From assembly GCA_030616935.1 (NCBI GenBank), contig JAUWWJ010000065.1, positions 1-7,695 of the forward strand: a DNA stretch of 7,695 nt, given 5' to 3'. Under the pieces are notes generated by a model. That model did not search any database, was not told where the DNA came from, and worked only from the letters and a program-made list of their open reading frames with translations. Origin of the DNA: Planctomycetaceae bacterium (GTDB taxonomy: Bacteria > Planctomycetota > Planctomycetia > Pirellulales > UBA1268). The position numbers and the translations under genes are program-made. Positions within the stretch are counted from its first letter, which is position 1; every line of letters begins with the position of its first letter. Below are positions 6,114 to 7,695 of this stretch, one piece after another.

Positions 6114-6950
6114 ATGCTCGAACAGTACGACCAGATTACAGCATCATGTGAAGCCATTCAGAAGCGATGGCACCATCAACCAAAAGTGGGAATCATTTTA
6201 GGAAGTGGACTCGGTAACGCCGCACAAGGTGTCACTGACCGTGTCGAAATTCCATATGAGGATATCCCGCACTTCGCTCGCTCAACAGCACACGGACATG
6301 CCGGACAGCTCGTATGCGGTCTGCTTGATGGTGTCCCAGTCATAATTCTTGAAGGTCGGATGCATCTGTACGAAGGCTACCCAGCATCTCAGATCACTCT
6401 GCCCGTGCGGGTACTTCATCGCCTTGGTGCTGAGCTCTTACTTGTCACAAATGCATGCGGTGGACTCAACCCACACTACAGCGCTGGTGACATTATGATT
6501 ATCGACGACCACATTAATCTCATGCAGGACAACCCGCTTGTCGGTATCAATGATGATCGTCTCGGGCCGAGATTTCCTGACATGTCAGAGCCGTACACCT
6601 TTCCACTTATTGACCGCGCGCTTGAGGTAGCTCGCCAGGAAAACTTTGTTGCCCACCGAGGCGTGTACGTGGCAGTAACTGGCCCCAACCTCGAAACACG
6701 AGCCGAGTATCGTTACCTGCGGGCAATCGGTGCTGATGTTGTTGGCATGTCAACTGTTCCAGAGGTCATCGTTGCTGTTCATGCCGGCCTGCGGGTACTC
6801 GGTCTCTCGGTTGTCACAGATATGTGCCTCCCAGATGCACTGGAAGTTGCAACAGTCGAAAAAATCCTTGAAGTGGCCCGAACGGCTGAACCAAAACTCA
6901 GAGCTCTTATTGAGGGAGCCGTTCGAGATGCGGGGGCTGATGTAATCTAG
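6114..6950 (+). CDS. Purine nucleoside phosphorylase, trimeric (PNP/MTAP) family
   Basis: Cytoplasmic enzyme that splits purine nucleosides with phosphate into free base and (deoxy)ribose 1-phosphate in purine salvage. From the ATG at 6114 it has 278 residues, normal for the trimeric family. Phosphate-site residues are seen as Ser31 in GSGLG, His62 in AHGHAG, and Arg82 and His84 in EGRMHLYEGYP (80-90). NACGGLNP is at 113-120, DHINLMQDNPLVG at 132-144, the base-contacting Glu194 in GPNLETRAEY, and VVGMSTVPEVIVA at 209-221. At the position of human Asn243 (ITN) this protein has Asp236 (VVTDMCLPD). The Asn contacts 6-oxopurines and an Asp is typical of MTAP enzymes, so adenosine-type substrates cannot be excluded. 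An in-frame GTG at 6063 would add 17 unconserved residues. The overall sequence is closer to PNP than MTAP. Confidence 0.93.
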   Translation: MLEQYDQITASCEAIQKRWHHQPKVGIILGSGLGNAAQGVTDRVEIPYEDIPHFARSTAHGHAGQLVCGLLDGVPVIILEGRMHLYEGYPASQITLPVRVLHRLGAELLLVTNACGGLNPHYSAGDIMIIDDHINLMQDNPLVGINDDRLGPRFPDMSEPYTFPLIDRALEVARQENFVAHRGVYVAVTGPNLETRAEYRYLRAIGADVVGMSTVPEVIVAVHAGLRVLGLSVVTDMCLPDALEVATVEKILEVARTAEPKLRALIEGAVRDAGADVI

Positions 6951-6979
6951 TGCGTCTATGGGCAGCATGCCACAATACT

Positions 6980-6999
6980 CTCGCAGGCTCCCTGCCGAG
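6980..6999 (+). other. Hairpin downstream of PNP
   Basis: CTCG (6980-6983) pairs with CGAG (6996-6999), and CAGG (6984-6987) pairs with CCTG (6991-6994), with one bulged C at 6995 and a CTC loop. It starts 30 bases after the PNP stop. There is no T-run directly after it, so it is at best a transcript-stabilising or weak terminating hairpin. Its right arm also contains CTGCCG (6992-6997), which can instead pair with CGGCAG at 7039-7044. Confidence 0.35.
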
Positions 7000-7038
7000 T
7001 GAACCCAGTCCGTAAACGTTCGTATTGCTTTTTCGTCA

Positions 7039-7062
7039 CGGCAGCCTCGTGGGCTCCTGCCG
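7039..7062 (+). other. Hairpin in the ileS leader
   Basis: CGGCAG (7039-7044) pairs perfectly with CTGCCG (7057-7062). An alternative inner pairing is AGCC (7043-7046) with GGCT (7052-7055). A second perfect stem, CAAGCC (7064-7069) with GGCTTG (7080-7085), starts two bases later. The left arm could also pair with the upstream CTGCCG at 6992-6997. Confidence 0.35.
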
Positions 7063-7180
7063 CCAAGCCGCTCCTACCGGGCTTGATTGGGTAGCACTGT
7101 GGCTAGAAGGTTCTGCTGGGTAGGATAAAGCGTCTCATTACCAACCTCGTATTTGCCCACAGCCTCGCCTTATATATTTC

Positions 7181-7695
7181 ATGTTCCAGCCCGTCCGAGG
7201 CAGACCCGATCTGCCAGCCACAGAAGCCGAAATCGCTGCCCTCTGGAAGTCTGCGGGAATTTACAAAAAGTCACTCGACAACCGTCGGGGCGCCAAACGA
7301 TTCGTTTTTTTTGAAGGACCACCAACAGCCAATGGCATGCCTCATCCAGGGCACTGCCTCACACGTGCTATCAAAGACCTCTATCCTCGCTACCGGACAA
7401 TGCGAGGTGAGTTCTGTGAACGCAAGGCCGGCTGGGACACCCACGGTCTGCCCGTAGAAGTCGAAGTGTGTAAGAGCCTGGGCATCCACTCGAAAGCCGA
7501 AATCGAAGAATACGGCATTGAGCCATTCATCCACCGATGCCAGGAATCTGTTTGGCGGTACATGAAGGAGTGGGAAACTCTCACCGAGCGGATTGGATTC
7601 TGGATCGATCTTTCAGAAGCCTATGTGACCTACCATCAAAGCTATGTCGAAAGTGTTTGGTGGGCGCTTTCGGAACTTTTCAACCGTGGCCTTCT
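7181..7695 (+). CDS. ileS: Isoleucyl-tRNA synthetase, N-terminal part (3' truncated)
   Basis: The class I synthetase that charges tRNA-Ile. The frame is open from the ATG at 7181 to the right edge, giving 171 codons plus two bases of a protein normally about 1000 or more residues long. The N-terminus MFQPV is followed by [18 protein letters not shown] (41-58), whose HPGH (55-58) is the HIGH-type ATP-binding motif. [17 protein letters not shown] follows, then [15 protein letters not shown] (84-98), which is the typical GWDxHGLP signature of the Ile/Val/Leu group. The last visible part, [21 protein letters not shown] then ESVWW, matches IleS rather than ValS. The [11 protein letters not shown] form and the VEVEV stretch resemble the eukaryote-like IleS type as I recall it. 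The KMSKS motif and the editing domain are outside the window. No Shine-Dalgarno is present. Confidence 0.95.
   Translation, partial: MFQPVRGRPDLPATEAEIAALWKSAGIYKKSLDNRRGAKRFVFFEGPPTANGMPHPGHCLTRAIKDLYPRYRTMRGEFCERKAGWDTHGLPVEVEVCKSLGIHSKAEIEEYGIEPFIHRCQESVWRYMKEWETLTERIGFWIDLSEAYVTYHQSYVESVWWALSELFNRGL

Larger units (their letters stand above)
6951..7180 (+). other. Non-coding spacer / structured ileS leader
   Basis: These 230 bases carry no credible gene; the only ATG-led frame near the left end (6958) has 14 codons. Several RNA hairpins are possible: GGCA/TGCC at 6961-6971, an 8-bp stem with one bulge at 6980-6999, a 6-bp stem at 7039-7062, and a 6-bp stem at 7064-7085. GGGTAG occurs twice in the less structured part (from 7089 and from 7118). 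AT-rich TATATATTT lies directly before the ileS ATG, leaving the start open and without a Shine-Dalgarno. I see no T-box consensus (TGGNACC), so ileS is not controlled by a classical T-box. This may be a leader of ileS, a 3' end for PNP, or a small RNA. Confidence 0.45.

Noticed and set aside
6951..7180. T-box riboswitch or tRNA gene before ileS
   Set aside because: No T-box consensus TGGNACC and no tRNA-type T-loop or cloverleaf could be found.
7271..7584. Minus-strand frames at the right end
   Set aside because: They lie opposite the ileS coding sequence, which carries clear synthetase motifs.

Overview
The window is a run of housekeeping genes, all on the plus strand, with short spacers. 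It looks like a chromosomal segment of a member of the Planctomycetota. The evidence for this placement is recalled family resemblance, not a search: an atypical RNA polymerase omega subunit, a guanylate kinase with a GREYWYGT loop, separate adjacent coaC and coaB genes, an isoleucyl-tRNA synthetase starting with an ANGMPHPGH signature, and mostly missing Shine-Dalgarno sequences. Base composition looks close to even. No mobile element, CRISPR array, rRNA or tRNA gene was seen.

Layout. Bases 1-499 hold the C-terminal part of a YicC/YloC-family endoribonuclease. It is followed by gmk (573-1175), rpoZ (1217-1477), coaC (1552-2121) and coaB (2142-2774), the common bacterial yicC-gmk-rpoZ-coaBC neighbourhood. 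A 105-base spacer with an extended -10-like element and a perfect 16-bp palindrome leads into argC (start taken as 2880) and argJ (3917-5146), two steps of arginine synthesis. A small, very acidic unknown protein (about 5254-5607) and a 137-residue TPR protein (5637-6050) follow. Then come a trimeric-type purine nucleoside phosphorylase (6114-6950), a 230-base non-coding stretch with several hairpins (6951-7180), and the first 171 codons of ileS, which runs off the right edge.

How the genes relate. yicC, gmk and rpoZ serve RNA turnover, GTP supply and transcription. coaC and coaB together do the two steps from phosphopantothenate to phosphopantetheine in coenzyme A synthesis. ArgC and ArgJ do the reduction step and the acetyl recycling step of arginine synthesis. 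PNP salvages purine nucleosides, and IleS charges tRNA-Ile. The acidic and TPR proteins have no assignable function.

I found no convincing new multi-gene system. The points most worth checking are the palindrome before argC, the mutually exclusive pairings in the ileS leader, an Asp in the PNP base-specificity position, and the uncertain start of the acidic protein.
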